Origin: LSCE01 sp050485425
Lineage (GTDB): Bacteria > Pseudomonadota > Gammaproteobacteria > Nitrococcales > Aquisalimonadaceae
Assembly: GCA_050485425.1 (NCBI GenBank)
Contig: JBJHBJ010000008.1
Coordinates: 1-64,000, forward strand
Length of the DNA: 64,000 bases
Direction: 5' to 3'
The stretch's first letter is position 1. Each line of letters starts with the position of its first letter. This document shows, piece by piece, positions 1 to 8,475 of the stretch. Below the pieces are notes generated by a model, which saw nothing but the letters and a program-made list of their open reading frames with translations, was not told where the DNA came from and ran no database searches. A program made the translations under genes and the position numbers.

Positions 1-46
1 GCTTCCGGACTGTCGGCGAGAGGGATCTCGCCGACAGTCCGGAAGC
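1..46. repeat. Perfect 21-bp inverted repeat at the left edge
   Basis: Positions 1-21 and 26-46 are exact reverse complements, separated by a GGGA tetraloop. The hairpin could be a terminator or a palindromic repeat. The window edge cuts it, so the palindrome may be longer. The tail after it on the plus strand (AAACCTCC) is not T-rich. It lies downstream of the minus-strand azlD gene, which is compatible with transcription termination for that operon. Nothing else is seen in 47-112. Confidence 0.7.
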
Positions 47-112
47 AAACCTCCCACCGGCAGCCGGATCGAAGCCACTGGACGTTACGCATCGCCTTCA
101 GCGCCCGGCAAC

Positions 113-463
113 CTACAACAACAGGAGTACGAGCTGGTAGACGCCCAGGCCTGCCAGCACCGACGGGATCTGTCGGCGGGTCAGCAACGCAAGGGCGAAG
201 GTCACCGCCACCGCGGCCATACCGGCCTGGACGCGGGCGTCCTGCAGGCGGTGGATCAGCGCGGCATCGCCGTTGCCGATCAGCGCGCCGGCCACGATAC
301 CCCCGATCACCGCATAGGCGGCGTAGTCGAACAACCGCAGCAGCCGGGCATTGGCAGCAGCAGGACCGGCCCGCTGCCACAGCAGCTGCGGCAGCACACG
401 GAACAGATAGCTGGCCAGGCCGCCGAGCAGAATCACCAGCCAGATCATGGTCTGGTGGCTCAT
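113..463 (-). CDS. azlD: AzlD family branched-chain amino acid transport protein
   Basis: This 116-residue, almost wholly hydrophobic protein has about four membrane segments. Length and pattern (an early Gly-rich helix with a YLFRVLP-type motif) fit the AzlD family, the small partner of AzlC. In Bacillus subtilis AzlCD exports branched-chain amino acid analogues. Its start codon overlaps the azlC stop by four bases (ATGA), so the two are translationally coupled. It is the last gene of a four-gene minus-strand operon headed by a ring-opening amidohydrolase. In that setting the pair may move a pathway substrate or product rather than leucine; that is inference. Confidence 0.85.
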   Translation of the reverse strand: MSHQTMIWLVILLGGLASYLFRVLPQLLWQRAGPAAANARLLRLFDYAAYAVIGGIVAGALIGNGDAALIHRLQDARVQAGMAAVAVTFALALLTRRQIPSVLAGLGVYQLVLLLL

Positions 464-1143
464 GCGTCACGCTCCAGCAACAACAGGAAAACTGCAACCA
501 GCAAGGCGGTCACCACGAGGCCGAAACCCGGCACCACGGTACTGACCAGCGGCGTCAGGAAAAAGCCCAGCAACCCTGCCATCAGGAAACGGGTATTGGG
601 CCAGGCCTGGGCGATGAACGTGGTGAAATACACCGGCAGCAGCGTGATCAGCAGATCCTGCAGCCAGGGCGACGTGCCCTCCTCCACCAGATAGCCCAGC
701 GCAGTGGCCGCCAGGGCCGTCGGGAAGGCGCCGAGACAGACCCCCAGATAGAACGCAAAGGGATGCGCCAGCTCCCCGCCCCGCACACGCGGAAAGGTGG
801 CGGCAAAAGTGCTCGCGCTGAGCATCTGCAAGGCCGGGAACAGCGTCCGCCTGGACGGAGCGCCAAGGTGCGGCGTGAGCGAGGCGGCCATCAGCAGAAA
901 GCGGAAGTTGATCACCACGATGGCCAGGATGGCCGGCAACCAGGCCTGGCCGGCGATCAGCTCGATGGCGGCGAACTGCGCCGGCGCCGCGAACACGAGC
1001 GCGGTCATTGCCAGCCCCTGGGGCAGGTTCAGGCCACCGGACTGACTCGCCGCACCGACAGCGACGAACAGGAAGCTGAACGTCAGCGTGATCGGCAGCG
1101 CATCGCGCAAGCCCTGCGCCAGGGCCCGTTTCGGCGATTCCAT
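460..1143 (-). CDS. azlC: AzlC family inner-membrane transporter
   Basis: The 227-residue protein begins with MESPKRALAQGLRDALPITL, a typical AzlC N-terminus, and has several hydrophobic helices. It contains the early Gly-Ala-Ala-Ser-Gln-Ser-Gly stretch and the AAPAQFAAIEL segment common to the family. AzlC works with AzlD as an amino-acid exporter in the inner membrane. The gene begins 3 nt after the amidase stop and overlaps azlD by four bases, so it belongs to the amidohydrolase operon. The substrate is unknown. Family assignment is confident; its role in heterocycle metabolism is inferred only from position. Confidence 0.87.
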   Translation of the reverse strand: MESPKRALAQGLRDALPITLTFSFLFVAVGAASQSGGLNLPQGLAMTALVFAAPAQFAAIELIAGQAWLPAILAIVVINFRFLLMAASLTPHLGAPSRRTLFPALQMLSASTFAATFPRVRGGELAHPFAFYLGVCLGAFPTALAATALGYLVEEGTSPWLQDLLITLLPVYFTTFIAQAWPNTRFLMAGLLGFFLTPLVSTVVPGFGLVVTALLVAVFLLLLERDA

Positions 1144-1146
1144 GGC

Positions 1147-2553
1147 TCAGCCCACCGGATCCGGCGGAGCACCGATCGGGCAGAAATGCTCCACGGCCGC
1201 GGCCGCCGACAGTACCGCATGCTCCCGCCAGGGTCCGGCGATGATCTGCAGCCCCACCGGCAGACCGGCAGAATCCAGGCCGGCCGGCACCGAGGCGGCC
1301 GGCATGCCCAGCAGGCTGACCAGGAAGGTGGGGGCAACCCAGTCGATATAGGTCTGCATCGGCTTGCCGGCGATGGCCGCGGGATAGTTCTCGGTCACCG
1401 GAAACGGCGGGATCGGCGCGCAGGGTGTGAGGATCAACGGGTAGTCGCGCAGCCTGTCCAGGACCTGGCGGCGCAGCACGGCGCGACGGTGTTGCGCCTC
1501 GGCGATCTGCCGCGCATCCACGGTCAGGCCGTACTCGATATTGCCCCGCAGGTTGTCGTTGAGCGCTTCGATACGATCGAGGTACGGCAGCATGTGCGAA
1601 ACCATCATGGCGCCGCGCAGCGTGATGAACACATCCCGCCCGGCGGACAGGTCCAGCGCCAGTTCGTCCACCTGCCAGCCCGCGCGCCGCAAGGCCTCCA
1701 CGGATTGCCGGCAGACAGCTCCCACGCCGTCGTCGATGCCCACGCCGGCGATATCGGCCACATAGGCCGCACGCCGCGGCATCTTCGCATCCAGCGGCGC
1801 GTCGAAGGCTGCGGGCAGCGCCGGCAGGCTCACCGGGGCGGCCGCACTGGGGCCTGCAAGGGCGCGCACCGCCAGCCACAGGTCCTCGGCGGTCAGTGCC
1901 ATGGGCCCATCCACCTGCAGCGTGTCCCAGGGGGCAGTGGCGGGAAGCGAGGGGATCAGGCCCGGCGTCGGCCGCAGCCCCACCACGCCGCAGAATGCGG
2001 CCGGTACCCGCAACGAGCCGCCCAGATCGGTGCCGCTGGCCAGCGCGATCATGCCGCTGGCCAGCGCCGCCGCACCGCCGCCGGTGGAGCCGCCGGCGGA
2101 GAGTTCCCGATTCCAGGGGTTGCGGGTGGCGCCGAACACGGCGTTGACTGTGTTGGCCCCGGCGGCGAACTCCGGCGTATTGGTCTTGCCGATGACGATG
2201 GCGCCCGCCTCCTTGAACCGGCGCACGATCTCCGCGTCCCCGGACGGCACGTGGTCACGCCGAAGCGCAGACCCATAGGTGGTGCGTATGCCCGCGGTGT
2301 CGGTGATGTCCTTGATGCCCACCGGCAGGCCAAGCAGCGGAGGCAACGCGCCGCCGGACCTGCGGCGCTGCTCGGCGGTCCGTGCTTCCTCACGTGCCTG
2401 GTCCGCCGCCACGGTGCAGACGGCATTCAGCACCGGATTGCACGCTGCAATGCGTTCCAGAGACGCTTCCACGGCCTCCACGGGAGAAAGCCTGCCCGCC
2501 CGTATCCGGGCCATGATCTCGGTGGCACTCAACCGATGTCCGTCGATGTACAC
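1147..2553 (-). CDS. Amidase signature family hydrolase
   Basis: The 468-residue enzyme carries the full amidase-signature triad: Lys81 in VGIKD, cis-Ser156 in GGSTGGG and nucleophile Ser180 in GTDLGGS. Such enzymes hydrolyse C-N amide bonds in the cytoplasm. The start is GTG, two bases after the upstream stop, with GGAGAG about nine bases before it. It sits directly behind a ring-opening amidohydrolase, as amidase-family enzymes such as AtzE and AtzF act after AtzD in triazine breakdown. It may therefore cleave the linear product of ring opening (a carboxybiuret- or ureidomalonate-like compound). No AtzG-like small subunit is seen next to it. Family certain, substrate inferred. Confidence 0.85.
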   Translation of the reverse strand: MYIDGHRLSATEIMARIRAGRLSPVEAVEASLERIAACNPVLNAVCTVAADQAREEARTAEQRRRSGGALPPLLGLPVGIKDITDTAGIRTTYGSALRRDHVPSGDAEIVRRFKEAGAIVIGKTNTPEFAAGANTVNAVFGATRNPWNRELSAGGSTGGGAAALASGMIALASGTDLGGSLRVPAAFCGVVGLRPTPGLIPSLPATAPWDTLQVDGPMALTAEDLWLAVRALAGPSAAAPVSLPALPAAFDAPLDAKMPRRAAYVADIAGVGIDDGVGAVCRQSVEALRRAGWQVDELALDLSAGRDVFITLRGAMMVSHMLPYLDRIEALNDNLRGNIEYGLTVDARQIAEAQHRRAVLRRQVLDRLRDYPLILTPCAPIPPFPVTENYPAAIAGKPMQTYIDWVAPTFLVSLLGMPAASVPAGLDSAGLPVGLQIIAGPWREHAVLSAAAAVEHFCPIGAPPDPVG

Positions 2554-2555
2554 GC

Positions 2556-3668
2556 TCAGCTCTCCGATCTGTGGGCAATCACGGCAATCATACCGCCTCC
2601 GTCCGGCCCCTGGTGTTCCGCGCCGCCAGAGACGAACAGCCGGGTGTCGCCGGTAACGCCCGCCACCAGCGCGCCCACCGCACCGCGGATGTGTCGCTGT
2701 GCGTGCATGTCACCGTCGTTCAGCATGGTGTGGGGCTGGCCGCGCACGGTCCCGGACCGGTCGGGTTCGCATTTCACGAACACCGCCGCCAGCTTCCGCT
2801 GATCATCCGCTGCGAGCTGGGGCCTCGGCGACAGCCCGAGATCCTCGAGCACGTCAACCACCCCGGTGATGTCCAGCGCATCGCGCATGGGTCGGTGAGC
2901 AATGCGCAGCGGGCCGCGCCAATGCCGGCTGTTGCCCAGCAACACGATCTCGTTGACCGCCACCTCGACGCCGGAAGAGCAACTGGCCACCCCTGAATAC
3001 CGGCTGAAATCCCGCAGCATCATGCTCTCATCGAAGTGCTGTTCGTCGATCTCGCCCAGCGCCAGTGCCACACCGAAGGCCGAGGCCACCCGCGACCAGG
3101 CCATGGACTTGTCCGGCGAGTCGCCGGCAGTGGGCACCCCCCGGGCGTGCGCCTGACTGATCGCGAGAGCCGTCAGGCAGGGGCCTTTCACCTGAACGAA
3201 GTGGACATCCTCCGGCCGCTCGATCCGAGCCTGGCGCATGGCCTGCCGAACCGCGTCGGCGGTGGCCCGCACCTGCCCTCCGCGACCGATGTCCGACGGT
3301 TCCAGGGGGCCGGTGAACGCGGTGGCCACGGCCAGCGCCGGCCGGCTGTCCCCCGTCTCCCCGTCGCCGGGCACGACGCTGAACACGGTGATGTGCGGCG
3401 TCAGCACACCCTCGGTTCCGCCGGAAAAGATGAATGGTACGCGGGCGGTGACAGCCGTCACGGTTTCGCCGGTGTGAGCGGCGATCAGCAGGGCCAGCGA
3501 CTGGCTCAGGTAACCGCGCGTGTAGTCGTTGACCAGACCGTTGCCGGGTGTCTTGCCGATGACCGCCACAATGCGACCGGGCGCGATGGTTCCCGCATCC
3601 AAGGCCGCCGCAAGCGGCTCGACGTTGCCGGGATCGGTCAGGGTGAAGCGGTGTACCAGAGCACGCAT
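2556..3668 (-). CDS. Ring-opening amidohydrolase (cyanuric acid hydrolase/barbiturase family)
   Basis: This 370-residue protein has the three-fold repeat of the AtzD/barbiturase family, with one Lys and one Ser per repeat: Lys39/Ser82 (IGKTPG and FSGGTEG), Lys161/Ser231-232 (VKGPCL and CSSGVEV) and Lys299/Ser347 (FVKCEPD and FVSGGAE). Family members hydrolyse one amide bond of cyanuric acid or barbiturate. Which substrate applies cannot be settled by eye. It is the first gene of the operon with an amidase and azlCD and is divergent from a FadR-type GntR regulator. With the flavin monooxygenase and ABC transporter next door it suggests uptake, hydroxylation and opening of an N-heterocycle; that pathway is inference. 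Confidence 0.9.
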   Translation of the reverse strand: MRALVHRFTLTDPGNVEPLAAALDAGTIAPGRIVAVIGKTPGNGLVNDYTRGYLSQSLALLIAAHTGETVTAVTARVPFIFSGGTEGVLTPHITVFSVVPGDGETGDSRPALAVATAFTGPLEPSDIGRGGQVRATADAVRQAMRQARIERPEDVHFVQVKGPCLTALAISQAHARGVPTAGDSPDKSMAWSRVASAFGVALALGEIDEQHFDESMMLRDFSRYSGVASCSSGVEVAVNEIVLLGNSRHWRGPLRIAHRPMRDALDITGVVDVLEDLGLSPRPQLAADDQRKLAAVFVKCEPDRSGTVRGQPHTMLNDGDMHAQRHIRGAVGALVAGVTGDTRLFVSGGAEHQGPDGGGMIAVIAHRSES

Positions 3669-3814
3669 GTAGCACCTTGATTTCGCAAAAATCAGCTTTT
3701 ATGCCGGTAAAATCGGTGAAAAGGCCTGTATCTTCCGGTTTTCTTGCGTTAATCTGAACCGCCGCCCCGCCTTCGTCACGGCGGCCTACCGAGCAGACAG
3801 GAGCATCACGGACC
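3669..3814. promoter_or_regulatory. Divergent promoter region with a GATTT-N5-AAATC inverted repeat
   Basis: This 146-bp gap separates the ring-opening amidohydrolase operon from the GntR gene. It is the most AT-rich stretch nearby. An inverted repeat lies at 3679-3693 (GATTT, five bases, AAATC), about ten bases upstream of the amidohydrolase start. It is a candidate operator for the divergent GntR protein, based on position and symmetry only. CAGGAG at about 3799-3804 serves the GntR start. Confidence 0.45.
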
Positions 3815-4537
3815 ATGCGTAGCGGGAGGTCATCAGGCATCGAGAGCCTCTCCGGAGAGGACGCGCCCCGCACCTCCATGCAGCAGCGGGCAATGGAAGC
3901 CATCCGCGACCTGATTGTCCAGGGTGAGCTGCCACCCGGCTGCCGCCTGCAGGAGCAGGCATTGAGCGATTACCTGGGCATCTCCCGGACACCCATCCGC
4001 GAGGCGTTCCGCGCCCTGGCCGCCGAGGGCCTGGTGGTGGTGCAACCGCGGCGCGGCGCCATGGTGCGCGAAATGGGCCTGGACGAACTCTCCGACACGT
4101 TCCAGGTGATTGCTACGCTGGACGCATTGGCCGGCGAGCTGGCCGCGGCGCGGGCCACCGAACCGGAGATCGAGCGGGTGGGCACGCTGCATCGGCGCAT
4201 GCTGGCCAGCTACGAGCAAGGCGACATGTTCGGCTACTTCAAGCTCAACCAGGCCATTCATCGCCAGATCGCCGCCTCGTCCGGGAACCCGGTGCTGGAA
4301 CGCCAGCTGCAGGCGCTGAACGCACAGGTGCAGCCGTACCGCTTCGACATCAACAGCGTCTCGGAAAACTGGCGCCGCTCCATCGCCGACCACGAGATCA
4401 TGCTGGAAGCGTTGCGGGCCCGCGACGGCGCCCGCCTGCACGCGGTGCTGCGCAACCACCTTCCCGACAAGCTGTTCCTGCTGGACCGGCTGCGGCACCT
4501 GAACAAGAGTCGCAGCCGCCGCAAACGCATTGCCTGA
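3815..4537 (+). CDS. GntR family regulator, FadR/FCD subfamily
   Basis: The 240-residue regulator has an N-terminal winged helix (about residues 25-95, with the YLGISRTPIREAFRALAAEGLV recognition region) and a C-terminal all-helical FCD ligand domain with the metal-ligand histidines of the subfamily (for example in NQAIHR and in ADHE). FCD regulators usually repress a neighbouring catabolic operon until its carboxylate-type substrate or intermediate binds. It is divergent from the amidohydrolase operon and convergent with the monooxygenase operon, whose last stop is one base away. It most likely controls both flanking operons; no effector can be named. Confidence 0.9.
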   Translation: MRSGRSSGIESLSGEDAPRTSMQQRAMEAIRDLIVQGELPPGCRLQEQALSDYLGISRTPIREAFRALAAEGLVVVQPRRGAMVREMGLDELSDTFQVIATLDALAGELAAARATEPEIERVGTLHRRMLASYEQGDMFGYFKLNQAIHRQIAASSGNPVLERQLQALNAQVQPYRFDINSVSENWRRSIADHEIMLEALRARDGARLHAVLRNHLPDKLFLLDRLRHLNKSRSRRKRIA

Positions 4538-4538
4538 T

Positions 4539-5819
4539 TCAGCCGGTGATTCGTTCGCCCCCGATGCCCATCGGCTCACCCAGGCTTTCCAGTTCCGGCG
4601 TCCCCATGTAGACCCGGCGCAGTTTCTCCAGGAACGGCACCTCCATTTTCGCCCGGGAATCGCGCACCGGGTCGGACCCTGGCAGCATGGTGTCCGACGC
4701 CTCGCGGGAGAACGCCATGACAAACCGTACCCGCGCTTCCCGGCGCCGTGCCACTCTCGCGGTCAGCGCGGGCACGTCCACGGGCCGCCCGCGTGCCTGG
4801 CGCACGGCGGTGCGGATGCAGTCCGCGTACAGGCAGGCGTCTTCCACGGCCATGGTCGCGCCCTGGCCCAGCGTCGGCACCATGGCGTGCGAGGCATCGC
4901 CCAGCAACAGCACACGGCCGCGTTCGTCGGCGAAGGCCGGCGGAATGTCCTGGACGCGGGCCCAGTGGATGGCGTCCACGTGTGTACAGATGGCGTCGAT
5001 CAGAAAGGCCGCCGATTCGCTGGGAGGTGCGCCGGCTGGACTGTACAGCAGGCGCAGGGCCTCTGCGCTCTTGGCGTCCTCGCTGATCGGCGCTCCGGCC
5101 GGAATGGGGAACGCCCCGGCGATATAGATGGCTTCGCCGGGCACCCGGAAGGCCAGGAGCCTGTTGGGGCCGTTGAACCACTGGGCGTAGTCGTCGATGA
5201 GACCATCCGCGGTGTCCGGCACCAGCAGCCGGTAGATAACCACGCCGAGATGGTCCGGCTCGGGCTGCCCGAGGAACTGCTCGCGCACCATGGAGTAACG
5301 CCCGTCGCCGCCGATCAGCAGATCCACGTCCGTCAGCCGGCCTTCCTCGCCGTCGGCACGGTTCCGGTAGTCGATGCTGATGCGCGCCCCGGCTTCGCCG
5401 CCCTGGTAGCCCATCCGCAACACCTCACGGTTGAACAGGATGCGATCCATCACCGGCGCACGCAGCTGCCGGTAGAGTTCCGACCAGCGGATGCGCATGC
5501 CGTCGTTGTCGGCCACCCGCGCCAACGGCAGGTCCATCAGCTCGGTACCGTCGGTCAGCGTGGTCCGCCAGTGACGCCAGGGCAGGCTGACGCCCGGCGC
5601 ACGCAACGCCTCCGCCAGCGCGGGATCGGCCTGGCCGAGAATCTTCAGCGCGTTGGGCCCCACGTTCAGGCCGGTGCCGGCATGGGAGTGATCGTCCGGC
5701 GCCACCTGTTCCAGGCAGACCACCTCCACACCCGGCTCGTCCCGCAACAGGTGGGTGACGATGGCGCCGCCCACGCCGGCGCCGCAGATGGCAATACGCA
5801 AGGGTTGCCCGACGCCCAT
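4539..5819 (-). CDS. FAD-dependent monooxygenase, class A (PHBH fold)
   Basis: The 426-residue flavoprotein has the N-terminal dinucleotide motif GAGVGG (residues ~12-17), the DG motif (LIGGDGRYSMVR) and the C-terminal GD motif (VLLLGDASHAMVPTLGQGA). These mark single-component hydroxylases of aromatic or heteroaromatic rings that use NAD(P)H and O2. It ends the operon VOC protein, substrate-binding protein, ATPase, permease, monooxygenase; its start overlaps the permease stop by one base. Urate or pyrimidine hydroxylation is possible because purine genes and a ring-opening amidohydrolase flank it, but PuuD already covers urate oxidation here. Substrate unknown. Confidence 0.87.
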   Translation of the reverse strand: MGVGQPLRIAICGAGVGGAIVTHLLRDEPGVEVVCLEQVAPDDHSHAGTGLNVGPNALKILGQADPALAEALRAPGVSLPWRHWRTTLTDGTELMDLPLARVADNDGMRIRWSELYRQLRAPVMDRILFNREVLRMGYQGGEAGARISIDYRNRADGEEGRLTDVDLLIGGDGRYSMVREQFLGQPEPDHLGVVIYRLLVPDTADGLIDDYAQWFNGPNRLLAFRVPGEAIYIAGAFPIPAGAPISEDAKSAEALRLLYSPAGAPPSESAAFLIDAICTHVDAIHWARVQDIPPAFADERGRVLLLGDASHAMVPTLGQGATMAVEDACLYADCIRTAVRQARGRPVDVPALTARVARRREARVRFVMAFSREASDTMLPGSDPVRDSRAKMEVPFLEKLRRVYMGTPELESLGEPMGIGGERITG

Positions 5820-6586
5820 TATTTACCTCCCCAGTGCACGACCCGCTTCTCCACCAGCAGCGAAGCCCAGTTCAGGCCGTAGCCCAGTGCGCCGGCGGCG
5901 AAGATCGCCGCGTACATCTCCGGCATGCGGAACAGCATCTGCGCCTGCACCAGGCGGTGGCCCAGCCCGTCGCTGGAGCCGATGAACATCTCTGCCACGA
6001 TAATGATGACCAAGGTCAGCGAGATGCCGTTGCGCAGGCCGACGAAGGTTTGCGGCAACGACTCCCAGAACATGACGTCGCGCAGGCGCTGCATCTTGTT
6101 CGCGCCCATGACCTGGGCTGCCAGCAGGCGGGTCTGGCGCGCATTCATGACCCCGTAGGCGACGTTGAACAGGATCACCAGCGAGGCACCGAAGGCGGCC
6201 ACCAGGATCTTCGCCATCTCGCCGACGCCGAACAGGATCAGGAACAGCGGGAACAGCGCCGACGCCGGCGTGGAGCGGAAGAAGTCGATGACGAACTCCA
6301 GCGAACGGTACAGCCGCTCGGTGGAGCCGAGGAAGATGCCCAGCGGAATGGCCACGGCGGCGGCCAGCGCAAAACCGGCCATGGTGCGCTGGACGGTGCT
6401 GAGGAAATCACCCCAGAGGTCGCCTCTGGCCATGCCGTTCCACAGACTGAGCATGGTGGCCTGCGGTGAGGGCAACAGGAGCGGATTCGCCACCTCGGCG
6501 GCCCAGACCACCCACCACACGGCCATCAAGGCGAGCACGCCCCAGACCGGACGCAGATAGACGCTCATCGCGTTCCAGACGTTCAT
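5819..6586 (-). CDS. ABC transporter permease, NitT/TauT (SsuC-like) family
   Basis: The protein is 255 residues with about six membrane helices and a typical permease cytoplasmic loop (EAA-like region around AAQVMGANKMQRLRDVMFWESLPQTF). It is the inner-membrane channel of the importer encoded with the ATPase and binding protein. The start chosen is the ATG at 6586, which overlaps the ATPase stop as ATGA; the same reading frame stays open upstream but that part is antisense-like shadow inside the ATPase gene. The family imports sulfonates, nitrate, pyrimidine precursors or aromatic acids. The substrate is probably the compound attacked by the neighbouring enzymes. Confidence 0.88.
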   Translation of the reverse strand: MNVWNAMSVYLRPVWGVLALMAVWWVVWAAEVANPLLLPSPQATMLSLWNGMARGDLWGDFLSTVQRTMAGFALAAAVAIPLGIFLGSTERLYRSLEFVIDFFRSTPASALFPLFLILFGVGEMAKILVAAFGASLVILFNVAYGVMNARQTRLLAAQVMGANKMQRLRDVMFWESLPQTFVGLRNGISLTLVIIIVAEMFIGSSDGLGHRLVQAQMLFRMPEMYAAIFAAGALGYGLNWASLLVEKRVVHWGGK

Positions 6587-7464
6587 CGCAGCGCGGCCTC
6601 CCTGAGGAAGATGTCCAGGCACCGCTTCTTCACACGGATGAACTTGGCATCGGAGACGGTATCGTCGGTACGTGGCCGCGGCGCATCGTATTCCACGAAC
6701 TCGGCGATCCGCGTGGGCTTGCGGGTAAGCAGCAACACGTAGTCGGACAGCCAGACGGCGTCCTCCAGGTCGTGGGAGACGATGACCATGGTAGTACCGC
6801 GCTCCTGGAAGATGCGCTGCACGCGATCGCGCATCAGCAGGCTCATCTCGTAGTCCAGCGCCGAGAACGGTTCGTCCAGGAACAACACTTCCGGCTCCAT
6901 CACCAGCGCGCGCATGATGCAGATGGTCTGCATCTGCCCTCCGGAAAGCTGGTACGGATAGCTGTTGAAGTCGATGGGCAGGTCGAAGCTCTCGATCAGC
7001 GCATCCACCCGGCGTTTCCGCTCCTTCGCCGGCACGCCCATCAGCTTCAGCGGGTAGTGGATGTTGTCCACCGCACGCATCCACGGAAACAGCGCCTCCC
7101 GGTAGTTCTGGAAGACATAGCCGATGCGGGTCTCGTCCAGCGTCTTGCCATCGAACAGGATCTGGCCGCCCTCGTGGGGTATCAGTCCGGAGATGATGTT
7201 CACCAGCGTGCTCTTGCCGCAGCCGTTGGGGCCGAAGATCGAGGTGATCCTGCCCCGCGGGATGTTCAGGTCGAAGCCGTCGTAGATCACCTCGCCGCCG
7301 AAGCGCTTGTCCAGCCCGCGAACGGTGATATGGGTATTCGGTGGGAACCACCGGAGCCGCTCTTCCAGGCTGGGCCCGCCCTGATCGCCGACAACGGCCG
7401 GCGCCGTGTCGGCACCGGCGGCATCGGGCGCCGCCGGCTGATCTGCCAGATGGATGTGCACCAT
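6583..7464 (-). CDS. ABC transporter ATP-binding protein, NitT/TauT family
   Basis: The 293-residue ATPase has Walker A GPNGCGKST, the signature LSGGQMQ, Walker B VLFLDEP and the switch His in VSHDLEDA. A roughly 45-residue N-terminal extension precedes the nucleotide-binding fold, and a C-terminal tail follows it. It energises the importer with the permease (4-base overlap downstream) and binding protein (2-base gap upstream). Close spacing makes co-transcription near certain. Family members feed organic nitrogen or sulfur compounds into the cell; substrate not determinable here. Confidence 0.9.
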   Translation of the reverse strand: MVHIHLADQPAAPDAAGADTAPAVVGDQGGPSLEERLRWFPPNTHITVRGLDKRFGGEVIYDGFDLNIPRGRITSIFGPNGCGKSTLVNIISGLIPHEGGQILFDGKTLDETRIGYVFQNYREALFPWMRAVDNIHYPLKLMGVPAKERKRRVDALIESFDLPIDFNSYPYQLSGGQMQTICIMRALVMEPEVLFLDEPFSALDYEMSLLMRDRVQRIFQERGTTMVIVSHDLEDAVWLSDYVLLLTRKPTRIAEFVEYDAPRPRTDDTVSDAKFIRVKKRCLDIFLREAALR

Positions 7465-7466
7465 GA

Positions 7467-8471
7467 CTATTGCTCCAGCGCCTTGAGGAAATCGGTCGCG
7501 GTGACGGGGCGCTGCAGCAGCCCGGCCTCGCTGCCCCAGTCGACGAAGGCGGTGAACTCCGCCAGATCCCGGTCACTCAGATCGCTGACCATGGTGAACT
7601 TGGGCAGCGGTACGCTCATAACCACATCAGGCGGCGTCAGCGTGTTCTCCTTCAGGTGCTCGCGGGCGCTTTCGTCATTCGTGATGTCATCCACGGCCCT
7701 GGCCCAGGCCAGGGCAAAACGACGGGCCACGTCCGGCCTGGCATTGATGAAATCGACCGACATCGCGGCACCGGCGGCGTAGGCCTGCGCCTCGCCGTTG
7801 CCCAGGACGTACGTGGAGATCACCCCGGCCTCCAGCATCACCAGATCACCGGCGCCCAGCATCACGGTGGCGCTCGGCTCCAGCGTGAAGCCCAGATCGA
7901 AGGTGCCGGCCAGCATGGCGTCGGTGTGCAGGTTCATCGCCAGCTCGTTGAGGATGAAGTCCTGGCCCTCCTGAAGACCGACCGCCCGCAATCCCGCCCG
8001 GGCCACTGCCATATTGGCGGGGCCGGGTGCGGACATCACCCGCAGCGGGCGCTTGTCGACATTGACCAGGTCGGCCAGATTCTCGATGCCCAGCGACTGC
8101 TGCGCCACATACTGCTCCATGCGGTACTCGACGTTCTGGCCGTTGATGGCAAAGTAGGTCGCCACGCCGGGCTTCAGGTTGTTGCCGTTCATGCCCTCCA
8201 GCGTGACCAGGTTGGCCGCCACGTCGGCATCGCCGGTAATCAGCGCACTCATCAACGCCGGACCGCCCATCAGGCGAATCTCCTGCGTACGAATGCCCTG
8301 CTCCTCGAAATAGCCGCGATCCCGTGCCACGTAATACGGTAACGAGGAGGAAACAGGGAAGGACGCGACGCGGACCAGGTCGGCGGCCAGGGCAGTCGTT
8401 GCCGCGGAGAGCCCGGAAACCAGCACGAACGCGCTAAGCAGGCAGGCGGAAAGGCGGATTCTGATGGTCAT
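7467..8471 (-). CDS. ABC transporter substrate-binding protein (NMT1/SsuA-like)
   Basis: The 334-residue periplasmic protein has a clear signal peptide (positive start MTIRIRLS, hydrophobic core, cleavage near LAADLV). The body resembles NMT1/THI5-like and SsuA-type binding proteins (SSSLPYYVARDRGYFEEQGI near the mature N-terminus). The ATG at 8471 is preferred: it has GGGGG about six to eleven bases upstream, whereas the in-frame codon at 8486 is TTG. It would capture the substrate for the adjacent permease and ATPase. THI5-like folds bind pyrimidine or aromatic ligands in known members, which suits the heterocycle hypothesis. Confidence 0.88.
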   Translation of the reverse strand: MTIRIRLSACLLSAFVLVSGLSAATTALAADLVRVASFPVSSSLPYYVARDRGYFEEQGIRTQEIRLMGGPALMSALITGDADVAANLVTLEGMNGNNLKPGVATYFAINGQNVEYRMEQYVAQQSLGIENLADLVNVDKRPLRVMSAPGPANMAVARAGLRAVGLQEGQDFILNELAMNLHTDAMLAGTFDLGFTLEPSATVMLGAGDLVMLEAGVISTYVLGNGEAQAYAAGAAMSVDFINARPDVARRFALAWARAVDDITNDESAREHLKENTLTPPDVVMSVPLPKFTMVSDLSDRDLAEFTAFVDWGSEAGLLQRPVTATDFLKALEQ

Positions 8472-8475
8472 GGTG

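Noticed and set aside
467..1879. 470-residue minus-strand frame across azlC and the amidase end
   Set aside because: It overlaps both genes in another frame, with low-complexity Arg/Ala/Gly composition; azlC and amidase motifs are decisive.
763..2802. 679-residue plus-strand open frame across azlC and the amidase
   Set aside because: It is antisense to well-supported genes, Arg/Gly/His-rich with no family motif; long shadow frames are expected in GC-rich DNA.
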